Made by a program: the position numbers and the translations under genes
Origin: Paralithodes platypus
Lineage: Eukaryota > Arthropoda > Malacostraca > Decapoda > Lithodidae
NCBI GenBank assembly: GCA_032716605.1
Contig: CM064569.1
Location: forward strand, 14,158,538 to 14,222,537
Direction: 5' to 3'
Length of the DNA stretch: 64,000 nucleotides
Notes under the pieces: model-generated
Seen by the model: only the letters and a program-made list of their open reading frames with translations
What the model was told of the DNA's origin: nothing
Database searches by the model: none
Part shown: positions 51,775 through 63,240 of the stretch, in pieces
Numbering within the stretch: position 1 is the stretch's first letter
Layout: the number at the start of each line of letters is the position of its first letter

Positions 51775-51895
51775 AATAAGTACTAAATAAGTAAAAATAA
51801 GTAAATAAGTAATACATAAACTAAAGAAAGCCTATGGTTCTCCCGGGATTCGAACTCGGGACACCACACCCAGAACATAAGCATAAAGTAGGCCT
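51775..51895 (-). mobile_element. SINE-2 copy, head truncated
   Basis: Contains GGTTCTCCCGGGATTCGAAC and CGGGACACCACACCCAGAAC as in the 38516 copy, preceded by repeated AAGTAAATAAGTAA on the tail side. The A box region is missing. Confidence 0.78.
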
Positions 51896-51964
51896 AGATA
51901 TAAATTCCTAAGGCCTATTGGTCGGCCTATGGGGAGGGAGGGATGCCAACGGTTATGACCATAC

Positions 51965-52098
51965 ACCAGTGGTCACATTAATAATTAGGATATATTTATT
52001 CATTCCCGTTTCCAATGTGAAAGAGCCTTACAATAATACAAGAACAAACTTGCTCACTGAAAATTGACAATAAAAGCGCTCGTGTGACACTGGCTTAA
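51965..52098 (+). mobile_element. Family D element, right half (D5)
   Basis: CCAATGTGAAAGAGCCTTAC to AAAGCGCTCGTGTGACACTG and GCTTAA. Its terminal TTAA is also the left TTAA of B10. Confidence 0.72.
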
Positions 52099-52493
52099 GG
52101 GGGGTCACCTGCTTTTTTTTTTTCTCTTTCTCTCCTTTTCTCTCTTTCTCAGACTTGTATCCATTGGGCCCCATTCAGCCAACTGTTTTAAGACGATTAT
52201 CCACATCCAGGTGTCGATTTCATCCTGGCGGGCGATAGCGAGCCAGCATTTTGTGGAGAAATCCGGCTTCGCCGGAGACAATTCCTATCAAAAAAATTAC
52301 AAATTTAGCTTGCTGTCAAAACAAAAAAATATATATGCTGGCTCGCTACCGTTCGCCAGGAAAATATTGACACCTGGATGGGGGAAAACGTCTTGAAACA
52401 GTACGCTGAATGGGGCCGAATGGATACAAGCTAAAGAGAGAGGGAGAGAAAGAGAAAAAAAGAAGCGAGGTGGGCTCCCTTAAGAATTTCCCC
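52095..52493 (-). mobile_element. Family B TTAA element (B10)
   Basis: Starts TTAAGGGGGGTCACCTGC and ends GCGAGGTGGGCTCCCTTAA; core TCCGGCTTCGCCGGAG. Confidence 0.92.
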
Positions 52494-52690
52494 GTGTATT
52501 TGAGTAGCGGTAAACCTCATGCGTCAGGCAGCCTAGGTCATAGGCTTAGTGTGCCGGCCGGCCTAAACTGTCGTACCGCCAAGTTATTGATTAATTAACG
52601 AATAGTAACGTTATCTACTCCCGGTCCAGCTTGTCCATTTGTATGACCGTTGTTTATTATTCCTGCATCTGGGTATGGAGATCTAGTATG
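52494..52690. other. No feature seen
   Basis: Unique moderate-GC sequence with GCCGGCCGGCC at 52553-52563. Confidence 0.5.
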
Positions 52691-52899
52691 TTAACCTCTT
52701 CACTCCCATTACGTAATTCTCATCATATTCTGGTTATCATTAGACGATTTTCTTGAGTTTGTAGTCCCATACGAATCAAATGGGTAAATATTATTTCAAT
52801 AACCCTCCTAGTAACACAGGTCCTTCTTAAACTGCACAACACCATCTATTCTTAGCCAGAATCAAAGGTAAAAAGGTGTCATGGTGCTGAAGGGGTTAA
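52691..52899 (+). mobile_element. Family C element, variant (C14)
   Basis: Starts TTAACCTCTTCACTCCCATT and ends ATGGTGCTGAAGGGGTTAA. Groups with C5. Confidence 0.87.
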
Positions 52900-53128
52900 G
52901 TAAATATATCAATAGCCTTTAAAGTTAGCCCAATAGTTACGATATTTGAATGCTTATAAACAAACTTGTCATGTTTACAGGCATAATATGTATCCTCGTT
53001 AACTTAATGACAAGTCCTAAATAGTTTGCATTTTATTAATTATTAGGGTAAAAAGGCCCAAGTGTAGGATTTTTTATAAAAGCCAGTGACTTGTTTCAGG
53101 GTGTCAAGCGAACGCCAAGTCCATTATT

Positions 53129-53454
53129 GTAAGGTGGGTCACTGGCTGTTGTTTTATCTTTCTCTCCTTTTCTCTCTTTCCCTGGCTTGTATCCATTCGG
53201 CCCCATTCAGCCAACTGTTCAGCATTGTATGGAGAAATCCGGCTTCGCCGGAGACATTTTTCTATCAAAAAATGTACAAATTTAGCTTGCAGTCAAAACA
53301 AATATATATATATGCTGGCTCGCTATCGATCGCCAGGAAAATATTGATACCTGGATGGAATTAAGCGTCTTAAAACAATAGGCTGAATGGGGCCGCATGG
53401 ATACAAGCCAAAGAGAGAGGGAGAGAAAGAGAAAAAAGTGAGGTGGGCTCTTAA
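53129..53454 (-). mobile_element. Family B element, internal deletion (B11)
   Basis: Starts GTAAGGTGGGTCACTGGC and ends GAGGTGGGCTCTTAA. Between CAGCCAACTGTT and CAGCATTGTATGG about 65 bp are absent, including the left GGCGAGCGATAGCGAGCC block. Confidence 0.87.
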
Positions 53455-53534
53455 GTCTTTTTTATTCTACTTGTAAGGATAAAATTGTGGTTCATAGTAC
53501 AAACTATGTCTTTAGAAGTGTTAACATGGCCAAA

Positions 53535-54330
53535 ACAACGCTATTACACAGTAAATGTCTTAATTGTATCCCTTCTCATATTCATACAAATTTCACAGTA
53601 AATGTCTTGTATCCCTTCTCATATTTATACAAATTTCACAGTAAATGTCTTGTATCCCTTCTCATATTCATACAAATTTCACAGTAAATGTCTTGTATCC
53701 CTTCTCATATTCATACAAATTTCACAGTAAATTGTTTGTAACCCTTCTCATATTCATACAAATTTCACAGTAAATGTCTTGTATCCCTTCTCATATTCAT
53801 ACAAATTTCACAGTAAATTGTTTGTAACCCTTCTCATATTCATACAAATTTCACAGTAAATTGCTTGTATCCCTTCTCATATTCATACAAATTTCACAGT
53901 AAATTGTTGTATTCCTTCTCATATTCATACAAATTTCACAGTAAATGTCTTGTATCCCTTCTCATATTCATACAAATTTCACAGTAAATGTCTTGTATCC
54001 CTTCTCATATTCATACAAATTTCACAGTAAATTGTTTGTATCCCTTCTCATATTCATACAAATTTCACAGTAAATTGCTTGGATCCCTTCTCATATTCAT
54101 ACAAATTTCACAGTAAATTGCTTGTATCCCTTCTCATATTCATACAAATTTTACAGTAAATGTCTTGTATCCCTTCTCATATTCATTCAAATTTCACAGT
54201 AAATTGCTTGTATCCCTTCTCATATTCATACAAATTTCACAGTAAATTGCTTGTATCCCTTCTCATATTCATTCAAATTTCACAGTAAATTATTGTATTC
54301 CTTCTTATATTCATACAAGTCTTCAACCAA
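53535..54330 (+). repeat. 43-bp minisatellite, about eighteen units
   Basis: Unit TCACAGTAAATGTCTTGTAT, CCCTTCTCATATTCATACAA, ATT, with a GTAAATTGCTTGTAT variant. It starts 80 bp after B11. Confidence 0.96.
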
Positions 54331-54476
54331 TATTGCTCAGGTTCGTCACCCTGACTTGTTTTGATGCTCGTGTCCCATTCCTCGCACCTTGACTTCCTTT
54401 CTCCAAACCGGGTTTTGACCACTTGTGAACTTGAAGGTATAAAGACGTTCTACCTGTCTATACTGTACATCGATAT

Positions 54477-54821
54477 TTAGAGGGTAGTGCTTGGTTTTTG
54501 GTCTATATATTTATGTATTAATGTAGTTTTGAGTTTCCTCGCTAGACCTCCATCAAGCTTTAAAAAAAACACCTTCAAGATAAATATATAGGCCACATTT
54601 TTCGGTAGAAAAATTTCCTTCTAAAATTAGAGGCTCGCTATCGCTCGCCATGAAAAAACCGACGTCTAAAGGGCGCGAAAGATCTTAATATTGACTTAAA
54701 AAATGAGGCGAAAGGTCTCAAAATCGCCAAACTAACGAAACGAACGTCTTAAAACCTCAAAACTAATATGCTACACATGAGGGAGAAGGAGGTCCAGAAA
54801 AAGCGAGTACTACCCCCTTAA
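54477..54821 (+). mobile_element. Family A element (A26)
   Basis: Starts TTAGAGGGTAGTGCTTGG and ends CGAGTACTACCCCCTTAA. The GGCCGAAGGCC palindrome is deleted; GGCTCGCTATCGCTCGCCAT remains. Confidence 0.9.
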
Positions 54822-55910
54822 GCGGAACACAAAACCACAATAACTTGTATAACACATACATTGGTAAATACATTAAATCAAATGTTACATAAGCTTCATG
54901 CATCATAAACTCACATATTGTTTGTGTTTCTGCTAAATATCGATGTTTTTAGTTTGAAATTGATTATACAATAACATTCAACAGTTGTATCCACCTAATT
55001 ATCTGCACAATGTAACCTTAATATCTGAAATATATTTAAGCATTATTTATTATCAATTATATATTATTATGATAACTTTAATATTGACCAATAGTTCACT
55101 GATTATTTCTAAAAAAAAAAAATTTGTACAGTGCTTCCATACTCAAATCAAAAGGGCTGAATAAAATCTTTGGATTACATTTATGACATTTAATCACTAT
55201 AGCTTGCATGCAAAATTCCACACATCTGTCTTTCCTGTATGCATGTATACATGCACAGCTATTTTGAAGATTTATCAATATTCTATGATGCACTAAACAC
55301 TTTCAACTGCTTGAGGGAAGCTACAACAATAATTGTTCGTGTGATATAACCCATAATATAACAAAATATAATTAATGTTACTTGTAGAAATGTTTCTTAG
55401 GTTTAAGGAAATATGATTCTTAATTCAGTTTTAAAATTAATATTTTGAAAATTAGGTAACCTAAATATACTTATTTTAAAGGTTAGCTAAAAAGTGTTGT
55501 GGACATTGTTATATAATTTTGATTATTTAATATAATTATTTTATAAATATAATCAGATATAAACTCTTGAAAAATAGCTTAGTAATGCATGGGAAAACTA
55601 TTATTTGTTTTATTATATACTGTGTATTATAATATTTTTGTTATGAATATATTCAGATATAATCTCTTGAAAATTCGCTTAGTAATGCATGGAAGAAAAA
55701 AACATAATTTTCAGATAAATTGTATGTTTCATTGTAAATACTTCTAATATTACTAGCTTTACACTTTGTTCATTTTGCAATATTACAGATTATATCCTTA
55801 GTACAACTCATTATAATTATTGTAAATTACCAACATATTTTCCATGTTAGCATTTCTACGCCTTCAGCCTACATTATTGTTTTGCTGTCTTCACCATGCT
55901 TATCTAAATG

Positions 55911-55915
<5 letters not shown>
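54822..55915. other. AT-rich DNA, one 55-bp duplication
   Basis: TTCAGATATAATCTCTTGAA with CGCTTAGTAATGCATGG at 55655-55692 is a near copy of 55553-55591. No gene is recognised. Confidence 0.55.

Positions 55916-56006
<91 letters not shown>
55916..56006. repeat. (CT)n microsatellite
   Basis: About 90 bp of CT. Confidence 0.97.
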
Positions 56007-56094
56007 AGTGTCTTGAAGTAAATCCCTTATTCAAGTTATATTTTTGATAATGATTATTTTTCTATGTTTGTATATTATGATATTGAATGTAAGT

Positions 56095-56445
56095 ATTAAG
56101 AATATAATTGTTACCATTACATCACATTCATAGTTTATCATTTAGAATATAATTGTTACCATTACATCACATTCATAGTTTATCATTTAGCATCAATATA
56201 ATTGTTACCATTACATCACATTCAAAGTTTATCATTTAGCATCAATATAATTGTTACCATTACATCACATTCATAGTTTATCATTTAGCATCAATATAAT
56301 TGTTACCATTACATCACATTCAAAGTTTATCATTTAGCATCAATATAATTGTTACCATTACATCACATTCATAGTTTATCATTTAGCATCAATATAATTG
56401 TTACCATTACATCACATTCATAGTTTATCATTTAGCATCAATTGT
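56095..56445 (+). repeat. 50-60 bp minisatellite, about seven units
   Basis: Unit AATATAATTGTTACCATTAC, ATCACATTCATAGTTTATCA, TTTAGCATC; the first units lack ATC. Confidence 0.95.
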
Positions 56446-56672
56446 TAAATGTTCATTGTCCGTAATCAATTTGGCAGAATTACCAACTAAAATACGGTTG
56501 TAGTGCATCTATAAACACATAACATTAAATTCAGTATACTTGCTCATCATCAGAATCCTAAATTATGATTGCACTTGTTAAATATCGATGTTTACGGCTC
56601 CAACTTTCTTATAGCCTGAAACTCACAAGTGGTCAATTGTCATGAATGTAAAATATTGCTCTCATTCATTGG

Positions 56673-56925
56673 TTAACACATTGAATACCATCGACGTGTG
56701 TTATATTGTATTGTAGCAATATCTAGATAATATTATGCAGCTTAGGAAGGGTCTGTGGTAATTATGCAGCTTAGGAAGAATATGTGGTAGTTAAGCAAGG
56801 TTGGTTGAGATAGTTTAAAGCCTTATAATAATTGCTAGAGGTACGTACTTCCTAAGCTGAATAAAATCGTCTAATAGTTATCAGAATATGATAAAAGGGA
56901 CACGTCTCTGGTACTGAATGGGAAA
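56673..56925 (+). mobile_element. Family C element with internal duplication (C15)
   Basis: Starts TTAACACATTGAATACCATC and ends CTGGTACTGAATGGGAAAA. ATTATGCAGCTTAGGAAG occurs twice, which explains the extra 40 bp. Confidence 0.82.
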
Positions 56926-57070
56926 ATAATAAACAGTCAATGATGGAACGCATTAGGAAAGGAGAGAGTATTTTGTCCTTATAGAAAACGGTACATTGTA
57001 AATAATTGATCAGGTGCAAAAAAGGGTAAACACTGTCAAGTTGGGTATATTAATAGTGATTTATCTTCGA

Positions 57071-57109
<39 letters not shown>
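57071..57109. repeat. (AT)n-(AG)n compound microsatellite
   Basis: Short AT run followed by AG. Confidence 0.95.
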
Positions 57110-57476
57110 TTTTTCTGATAAATGCGTTTAGCACTATCAATATTACTTTAAAGGGTATGTTATTGTGTGGACACTTTACCCATGTAATATCTTCTTTAAA
57201 CTCATACTGTATATGCTAAGAGTGTGGCAAGCCAATATTCACTTTGACATTCTATATGCATCAAGTTCACGAAATGGGTTTCTTAATCGAGGGGGCAAAT
57301 CTAACTCGATTATTTCCTCCAGTCCAAAAATACTTCTTCTTCCTTCATTTTGGCTGACGCTAGACGATTTTATTAAGCTCAGAAAAGGTTGGTTATGTAC
57401 TGATCTTTGATTATAGTGATTCCTACATAATAAAAAACATATTGTTTATGCCAGTAGGTAGTATATCACAATAAAC

Positions 57477-57821
57477 ATGGGATATGCTGAAGAAGAGGAA
57501 GCAGAAGAAGAAGAAGAGTACGTGGAGGAGGAGGAGGAAGAAAACAACTACGAGGAGGAGGAGGAAGAAGAAGACAACAAGGAGGAGGAGGAGGAAGGAG
57601 AAGAGAACGAGGAGGAGGAGGAGGAAAAATAAAAATACAACGTGGAGGAGGAGGAAGAGGACAACGTGGAGGAGGAGGAGGAAGAGGACAACGAGGAGGA
57701 GGAGGATGAAGAAGACAACGAGGAGGAGGAAGAGGAAGAAGAAGACAACGTGGAGGAGGAGGAGGAAGAAGATGACAACGAGGAAGAAGAAGCAGAAGTA
57801 CAGGAACAACAAAATCAATAA
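57477..57821 (+). repeat. GAGGAGGAAGAC repeat, acidic frame with one stop
   Basis: From ATG at 57477 (context AAACATGG) the frame MGYAEEEEAEEEEEYVEEEE continues through EEEEDN units to a stop at 57819-57821, interrupted only by TAA at 57630-57632. The competing plus frame is Lys/Arg-rich. It is either a trinucleotide-derived minisatellite or a relic of an acidic low-complexity coding segment; the first is more likely. Confidence 0.75.
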
Positions 57822-58860
57822 CTTCCTGGAGAAAATAATGGTAGAACTATCGATGGTAGTAGGACGTATTTATGTTTTTTGTCTGTATATTATATTTAAA
57901 TAGTTAGCTCTAGTGATTGTCTATAATTGATTACTGGTTATTAAAATTCATTATATTCTAAAGTTTTCGCTTAGCTGTGGAAGTGACAGTGTGTAATAAA
58001 GGGTTGTATATTTATCTATGATTGTAATTAATTCATATTCTACTTACAAATATTCAAGTTCATGCGGCTAACTTAATATTCTATGAATATGAACAAACTA
58101 TATACATAAATCTTATAAGTGACCATTGAGCCTACAGCATGTCTTTTAACAAAGTAGTATGACATAAATATACTGTATAATAAAAACAGCTTAAAATATG
58201 GTCTTAGAGTTAGATGGACGGAATCCACTGGTCATTTAGTAAGAGGGGGGAATAATAAGAAATTACATAGTGGAAATTAAAATGTAATTTGAGAAGAAAT
58301 GAAGAACATAATGAGTTTAACAATTAAAAAGAGACATTGGAAGAAAACCATTGAAATACAAAGGGAAGTATGGAATTAAATCAAATTAGAGAAGGACAAC
58401 AAATGTGTGAAGAATCATAACAATGCTTGGGAAAACAATTGGTGTGAATACTCTTAGGGAAGCGCTACAGGAAGTAATTTAAGGTATTGTATACAGTAAT
58501 AGATTCACTGAAAATGTATGAGATAGGAAGAATAGAGATAGGAAGAACAGAAGGAGAATGACTCAAGTAATAACACAGAAAAGGGAGAGGCAAGAAGAGT
58601 TATGATACAACTATAGAAAATTATGAAATAGATACTAATGCATACAACCGAGAAACCATGACTAATTATATGAAAGGGGAACACATTGTAGTAACAAAAA
58701 CAGAGAAAATAGAGAGTATCTAATTTTAATAGGGCAAATTATTGGAAAGCAGTTTGTAATAATACTGATAATTAGAGTAAATGAATGTTAAGATAAAACA
58801 ACATTAGAGAAGCATGTGCAGAACATAATAAAAATACCAATAATCGACCAAAAATGAAAA
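57822..58860. other. AT-rich DNA with no gene seen
   Basis: No element, array or exon recognised; an (AG)n run lies at 58897-58920. Confidence 0.55.
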
Positions 58861-58895
58861 TATACTGTAGTCACTTATGGAACACAATACAAAAG

Positions 58896-58926
<31 letters not shown>

Positions 58927-58971
58927 AAATAACACATTATATTTACTGTAGGTCAACCATTATGAGCCAGA

Positions 58972-59351
58972 TTAACCCTTTCTCTACCGGGGATATCTGT
59001 GGTCATATTTCAACATTATTTAGACGATTTTATGCAGCTTAGGAAGGATCTGTGGTAGCTACAAGGGTGAATTGCTAGAGTCTGTGCCCTCTTAATTGCT
59101 AGAGTCTGTGCCCTCTTAATTGCTAGAGTCTGTGCCCTCTTAATTGCTAGAGTCTGTGCCCTCTTAATTGCTAGAGTATGTGCCCTCTTAATTGCTAGAG
59201 TCTGTGCCCTCTTAATTGCTAGAGTCTGTGCCCTCTTAATTGCTAGAGTCTGTGCCCTCTTAATTGTTACACGTCCGCCCTAAGCTGAATACAATCGTCT
59301 AAATACAGCCGGAATATACTGAAAAAGACGTCGCCGGTATTGAAGGGGTTA
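58972..59351 (+). mobile_element. Family C element expanded by 24-bp array (C16)
   Basis: Starts TTAACCCTTTCTCTACCGGG and ends GTCGCCGGTATTGAAGGGGTTAA in context. Its loop region contains eight copies of a 24-bp unit (59067-59268), so it is about 165 bp longer than other copies. Confidence 0.9.
59067..59268 (+). repeat. 24-bp minisatellite, eight units
   Basis: Unit TTGCTAGAGTCTGTGCCCTC plus TTAA. TTGCTAGAG is an ordinary family C loop word (compare 28740), so the array grew from the element itself. Confidence 0.95.
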
Positions 59352-60300
59352 AGCATAGGGCATAAAACAGCAACCATAATGAACACCAACCCAAAGTCAT
59401 GAACGGGGATGATAAACATGTGCTTAAGCTGCCTTCAACAAAATAATTTTGTATTTACTGTAAGAGAACATGTAAGTGATTTAACCTGACCTACATGCGG
59501 TTTTCTTAGCATACTGGGATATCCTGCATTTAAAAGAATAAACAAACTATATTATTATGATTATCTTAGCCCCCTGAGGATCACTTGAGGAACTTGTGAA
59601 ACTACGATTTAGAGAGGTATATTGGAAATAACTAAAGTAAGAGAAATTCTGTAGCCAAATAATAGCCTGCTTTTGTCTTTAGAGATTTGTTTTATGTTGA
59701 CTATTTAACTACACACAGAGCTGTCAGTATTTGGTTGAAGAGTGGAATTCAGTAAATGATAACTAAAATTAATATGTATAACTAATTATAAGTTGTCAAG
59801 ACTTACAGATTTGTTCAGTATAATTATTGAAAACAATCCAACTTGTAATCGGGATAAACACTCCTTTAATCATGAAGCTTGCCGATTTTCTATGTGGAGA
59901 TTGTTGAAATTATAAAAGAAATAAACAACTTTAGCATATAGAAAATAGAGGCAGACATATTGTTCGAGAAAAATATAAAAATAAACATTATTATGATCAA
60001 AAGGAAAAATATTAAAGATGAAAGATAAAGCATGAATCTTGAAAATATGAAAGTGCTGAACTATAACATTACTATAATGAATATCTTTGTCAAGAGGAAG
60101 CACAAGACGATAATATCTAGCAGAGAATTAGAGAACAGCACTATGAATCACAAAACAAAATTGCTTCAATGAATACAAACAAATGCTACTGAACATTATA
60201 ATTATATAAGTTTGGTTAGTGCGAGAAGAAGCACATGCAAGGACATTTTATATTGTCTTAGGGAAATACTATGAATACAATCCTAAGTGAAATGTTGTTC
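59352..60300. other. AT-rich DNA with no gene seen
   Basis: No feature recognised. Confidence 0.55.
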
Positions 60301-60304
60301 CTAG

Positions 60305-60602
60305 ATGAAAATGGGATCTGTAGCTGAAACAGTACACTAATAATAAATGGGATCTGTAGCTGAAACAGTACACTAATAATAAATGGGATCTGTAGCTGAA
60401 ACAGTACACTAATAATAAATGGGATCTGTAGCTGAAACAGTACACTAATAATAAATGGGATCTGTAGCTGAAACAGTACACTAATAATAAATGGGATCTG
60501 TAGCTGAAACAGTACACTAATAATAAATGGGATCTGTAGCTGAAACAGTACACTAATAATAAATGGGATCTGTAGCTGAAACAGTACACTAATAATAAAT
60601 CA
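60305..60602 (-). repeat. 36-bp minisatellite, eight units
   Basis: Unit GGGATCTGTAGCTGAAACAG plus TACACTAATAATAAAT, near perfect. 36 is a multiple of three, so the minus strand reads a 12-residue peptide repeat (HLLLVYCFSYRS); this is an artefact. Confidence 0.96.
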
Positions 60603-60614
60603 GACATTAACGAT

Positions 60615-60722
60615 AATTTGAAACTAAAACATAGTATATTGAAAATAAATCACTGCATGTAAATGTATTTGAAACTAAAACATAGTATATTGAAAATAAA
60701 TCTGCATGTAAATGTATTTAAT
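60615..60722 (+). repeat. 55-bp duplication
   Basis: TTTGAAACTAAAACATAGTA, TATTGAAAATAAATC, GCATGTAAATGTA occurs twice in tandem with a 3-bp difference. Confidence 0.93.
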
Positions 60723-60799
60723 AAAAAAACAGGACATTATTTCATTAAGTTACCAAGAGGAGAAATTGAAAATATATATATATATATATATATATAAAT

Positions 60800-61380
60800 A
60801 TAAATAATGGAAATGGAGATACGCAACATAATAGAAAAATATACTAATATTTTGTTTATTATGATAAAATCAACATGGAAATCAATTTAATTTATAAATA
60901 ATGTTCGATGAAATGTTATTATCGGGAAACGTGGGAAGTACTGTAATATGAATGACTAAAGCAAACACAAGTCTAATGATAAATATGTGGAAGATTTGTT
61001 TATATCAAATGATTAGCAAAACATGTTTTGTAAATAATAAAGGATATAAGTTGTAAAATTTAAGAGAATTATAAGAATTGTGAATAAATGGCTAGCTAAT
61101 TAAGAAAAGAGGAATTTATAATAAACTTGTATGATAAAAATAAAGAACTAGGCCTATAATACAATGTTAGTGTATAGCCATAGAGGGTTGAGGCGATCCG
61201 ATTTTCAAGTTCAAGGTCAAGACTAACGTAGTAAACGGGGCTGTTATGTTCTGTTTGTGAGTGTTTTTTTGTTTTGTTTTTTGTTTTTTATGCAGACTGT
61301 GTGTATCTGCAACCATGTTGTAAGCCACTTATGCAGGAACAAAAATAGAGGGCAAATTTTTTTTATTTAATTAGAGAAAA
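60800..61380. other. AT-rich DNA with no gene seen
   Basis: No feature recognised. TTCAAGGTCA at 61213 resembles a nuclear-receptor half site but is too short to call. Confidence 0.5.
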
Positions 61381-61382
61381 TA

Positions 61383-61440
61383 CAACAATTAATTAAGGAA
61401 CACCCCGTTCTTAACAATAACCATCAATTATTTTATTTGC
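61383..61440 (-). mobile_element. SINE-2 3' tail fragment
   Basis: GAACACCCCGTTCTTAACAA plus TAACCATCAATT matches the tail side of SINE-2 at 38530; the tRNA head is absent. Confidence 0.6.
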
Positions 61441-61700
61441 TATGCTAAATTCTCGAAGTTTTCATAGCATTATTATTTTCTATTGCATCAAATATTTTGT
61501 TCGTAATACTACGCGTGCAAACTTGACATTTAAAGCAGAGCTGGAAAAAGTGTATGCATAAAAATATTAAAATGGTGACTTCGATTTCTTTATCAGTTAC
61601 TGAAGATTAACGATGATTATTTACAATGTATAAACAATAATCAACATATTTTGATTGGTGTTGTATTTGTTTATGTCTACAATCATGGGATATGTCTTAC

Positions 61701-61741
<41 letters not shown>

Positions 61742-62026
61742 TGTATATGCATACATAATGGCTAAGCATGTTTAATTATATTTAAGTATCCTTAGATGGA
61801 AGAATGTGATCATATATTTGGTAATACTACTACGACTATTCTGTCTTAATGCAATAACATGTTTTTGTAATAATTATGCATACTACTTTTAAAATTAGTA
61901 ACAGTAGACATATGCGCCATGCGAATAGGCCTACATATAGAATACCGTTGTCAATCACAATTTTAATCTATAAATTAAGTATATAAATATTGGGTACGCG
62001 AGTCATTGTCATCCACAGTAACCATT
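61441..62026. other. AT-rich DNA; (AT)n run
   Basis: (AT)n at 61706-61742; nothing else recognised. Confidence 0.55.
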
Positions 62027-62426
62027 GCTAAAGGGAGCCCACCTCGCTTTTTTTCTCTTTCTCTCCCTCTCTCTTTGGCTTGTATCCATTCGGCCCCATT
62101 CAGCCTACTGTTTTAAGACGCTTACCCCCATCCAGGTGTCAATATTTTCCTGGCGAGCGGTAGCGAGCCAGCATATATATATTATTGTTTTGACAGCAAG
62201 CCTAATTTGTAAATTTTTCGATAGAAAAATTTCTCCGGCAAAACCGGATTTCTCCATACAATGTTAGCTAGCTATCGCTCGCCAGGAAGAAATCGACACC
62301 TGGATGGGGATAAACGTCTTAAAACAGTTGGCTGAATGGGGCCGAATGGATACAAGCCAGGGAAAGAGAGAAAAGGAGAGAAAGATAAAATAAAATAAAA
62401 TAAAAAGCCGGTGAAGCCCCCTAAAA
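62027..62426 (+). mobile_element. Family B element, decayed termini (B12)
   Basis: Starts CTAAAGGGAGCCCACCTCGC and ends GCCGGTGAAGCCCCCTAA. Core CTCCGGCAAAACCGG; right arm TAGCTATCGCTCGCCAGG. (TAAAA)n lies near the right end. Confidence 0.88.
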
Positions 62427-62519
62427 TCATTTGCTGGGAACGTGGGAAAGTCCATGGCAAAGGTGAATGCGAAAAAAATGTAGCCGTGTGAGGGAGAGAG
62501 ACGGCAGGAGTAAAGATGT

Positions 62520-62660
62520 CAGCCCCTCCCTCTTTCGATTCCATTTGTATTTCTCCTCCCCTCCCTTCTCCGCCCCCCTACCCTGGCCTATAAGGGGAGG
62601 GGCGGGTGCATGATTGGTGCATGGTGGACGCTTGGAGGGAGGGGGAAGTGGGGGCGAGGA
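62520..62660. promoter_or_regulatory. GC-box/CCAAT-like cluster
   Basis: CCGCCCCC at 62570, CTATAAGGGG at 62588, GGGGCGGG at 62599 and ATTGG (inverted CCAAT) at 62613 lie within 50 bp in a locally GC-rich patch. These are promoter-type words, but GC-rich low-complexity DNA can produce them by chance. Confidence 0.25.
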
Positions 62661-63189
62661 GGGAGGGGGGGGGGGGGGGACAGCGCTCGTCGCTTCAGCC
62701 TCTTTTACTCTCCCTTACGAAACTCCACCCATTTTCACTCACTTCCGCTTTTAATGTTATCGTATTAGTTGGCAGAATGAAAGAGTGACTATATAAGTAA
62801 TATATGTTGGTGTGAAAGGAGGTTGTAATGCTAGTATTTATTGTTTGTATATGAATATTAACTCTGCGATGTTTCCAACAATCACCGGCCCCGACAATTT
62901 ATCCCACATTGGCCGTGTCCGAATCCGATCATCAAGTACTGAACTTTTTCCTATTAAGTCGCATCAATCCCAACTTAACACGCAACCATGATGAAGTGAA
63001 ATGAAGTTATTAGATAGATGACTTAAACCAACCGTCTGCTTTCTCCCCCAACTGTTGCATTTTGGCGCATGTGGCCGCTAAAAATAGACTAAAGTTTGAT
63101 CAGAGAGCTGTTGCGTAATGGTTGTCGCTGGCAAGGATAGTTGCCTCATTGGCCGCCAGATGCCACCACCTGATGTATACACTCACGAG

Positions 63190-63240
63190 CCAGGATATAA
63201 GCTGGGGAAATCTTCGTACTTGCAGTTGTTCAGTAATATC
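63190..63240 (+). promoter_or_regulatory. Candidate core promoter: TATA and initiator
   Basis: GATATAAG at 63194-63201 is followed by GCAGTT (63222-63227) and TTCAGT (63229-63234). TCAGT is the arthropod initiator consensus; the A positions lie 28 and 36 bp after the first T of TATAAG, near the usual 30-31. CACCTG at 63168 and ATTGG at 63149 lie upstream. The region is free of the repeats that fill the window. No downstream exon is identified. Confidence 0.4.

Noticed and set aside
61205..61225. Nuclear-receptor half site TTCAAGGTCA
   Set aside because: A single short motif in AT-rich DNA without promoter context.
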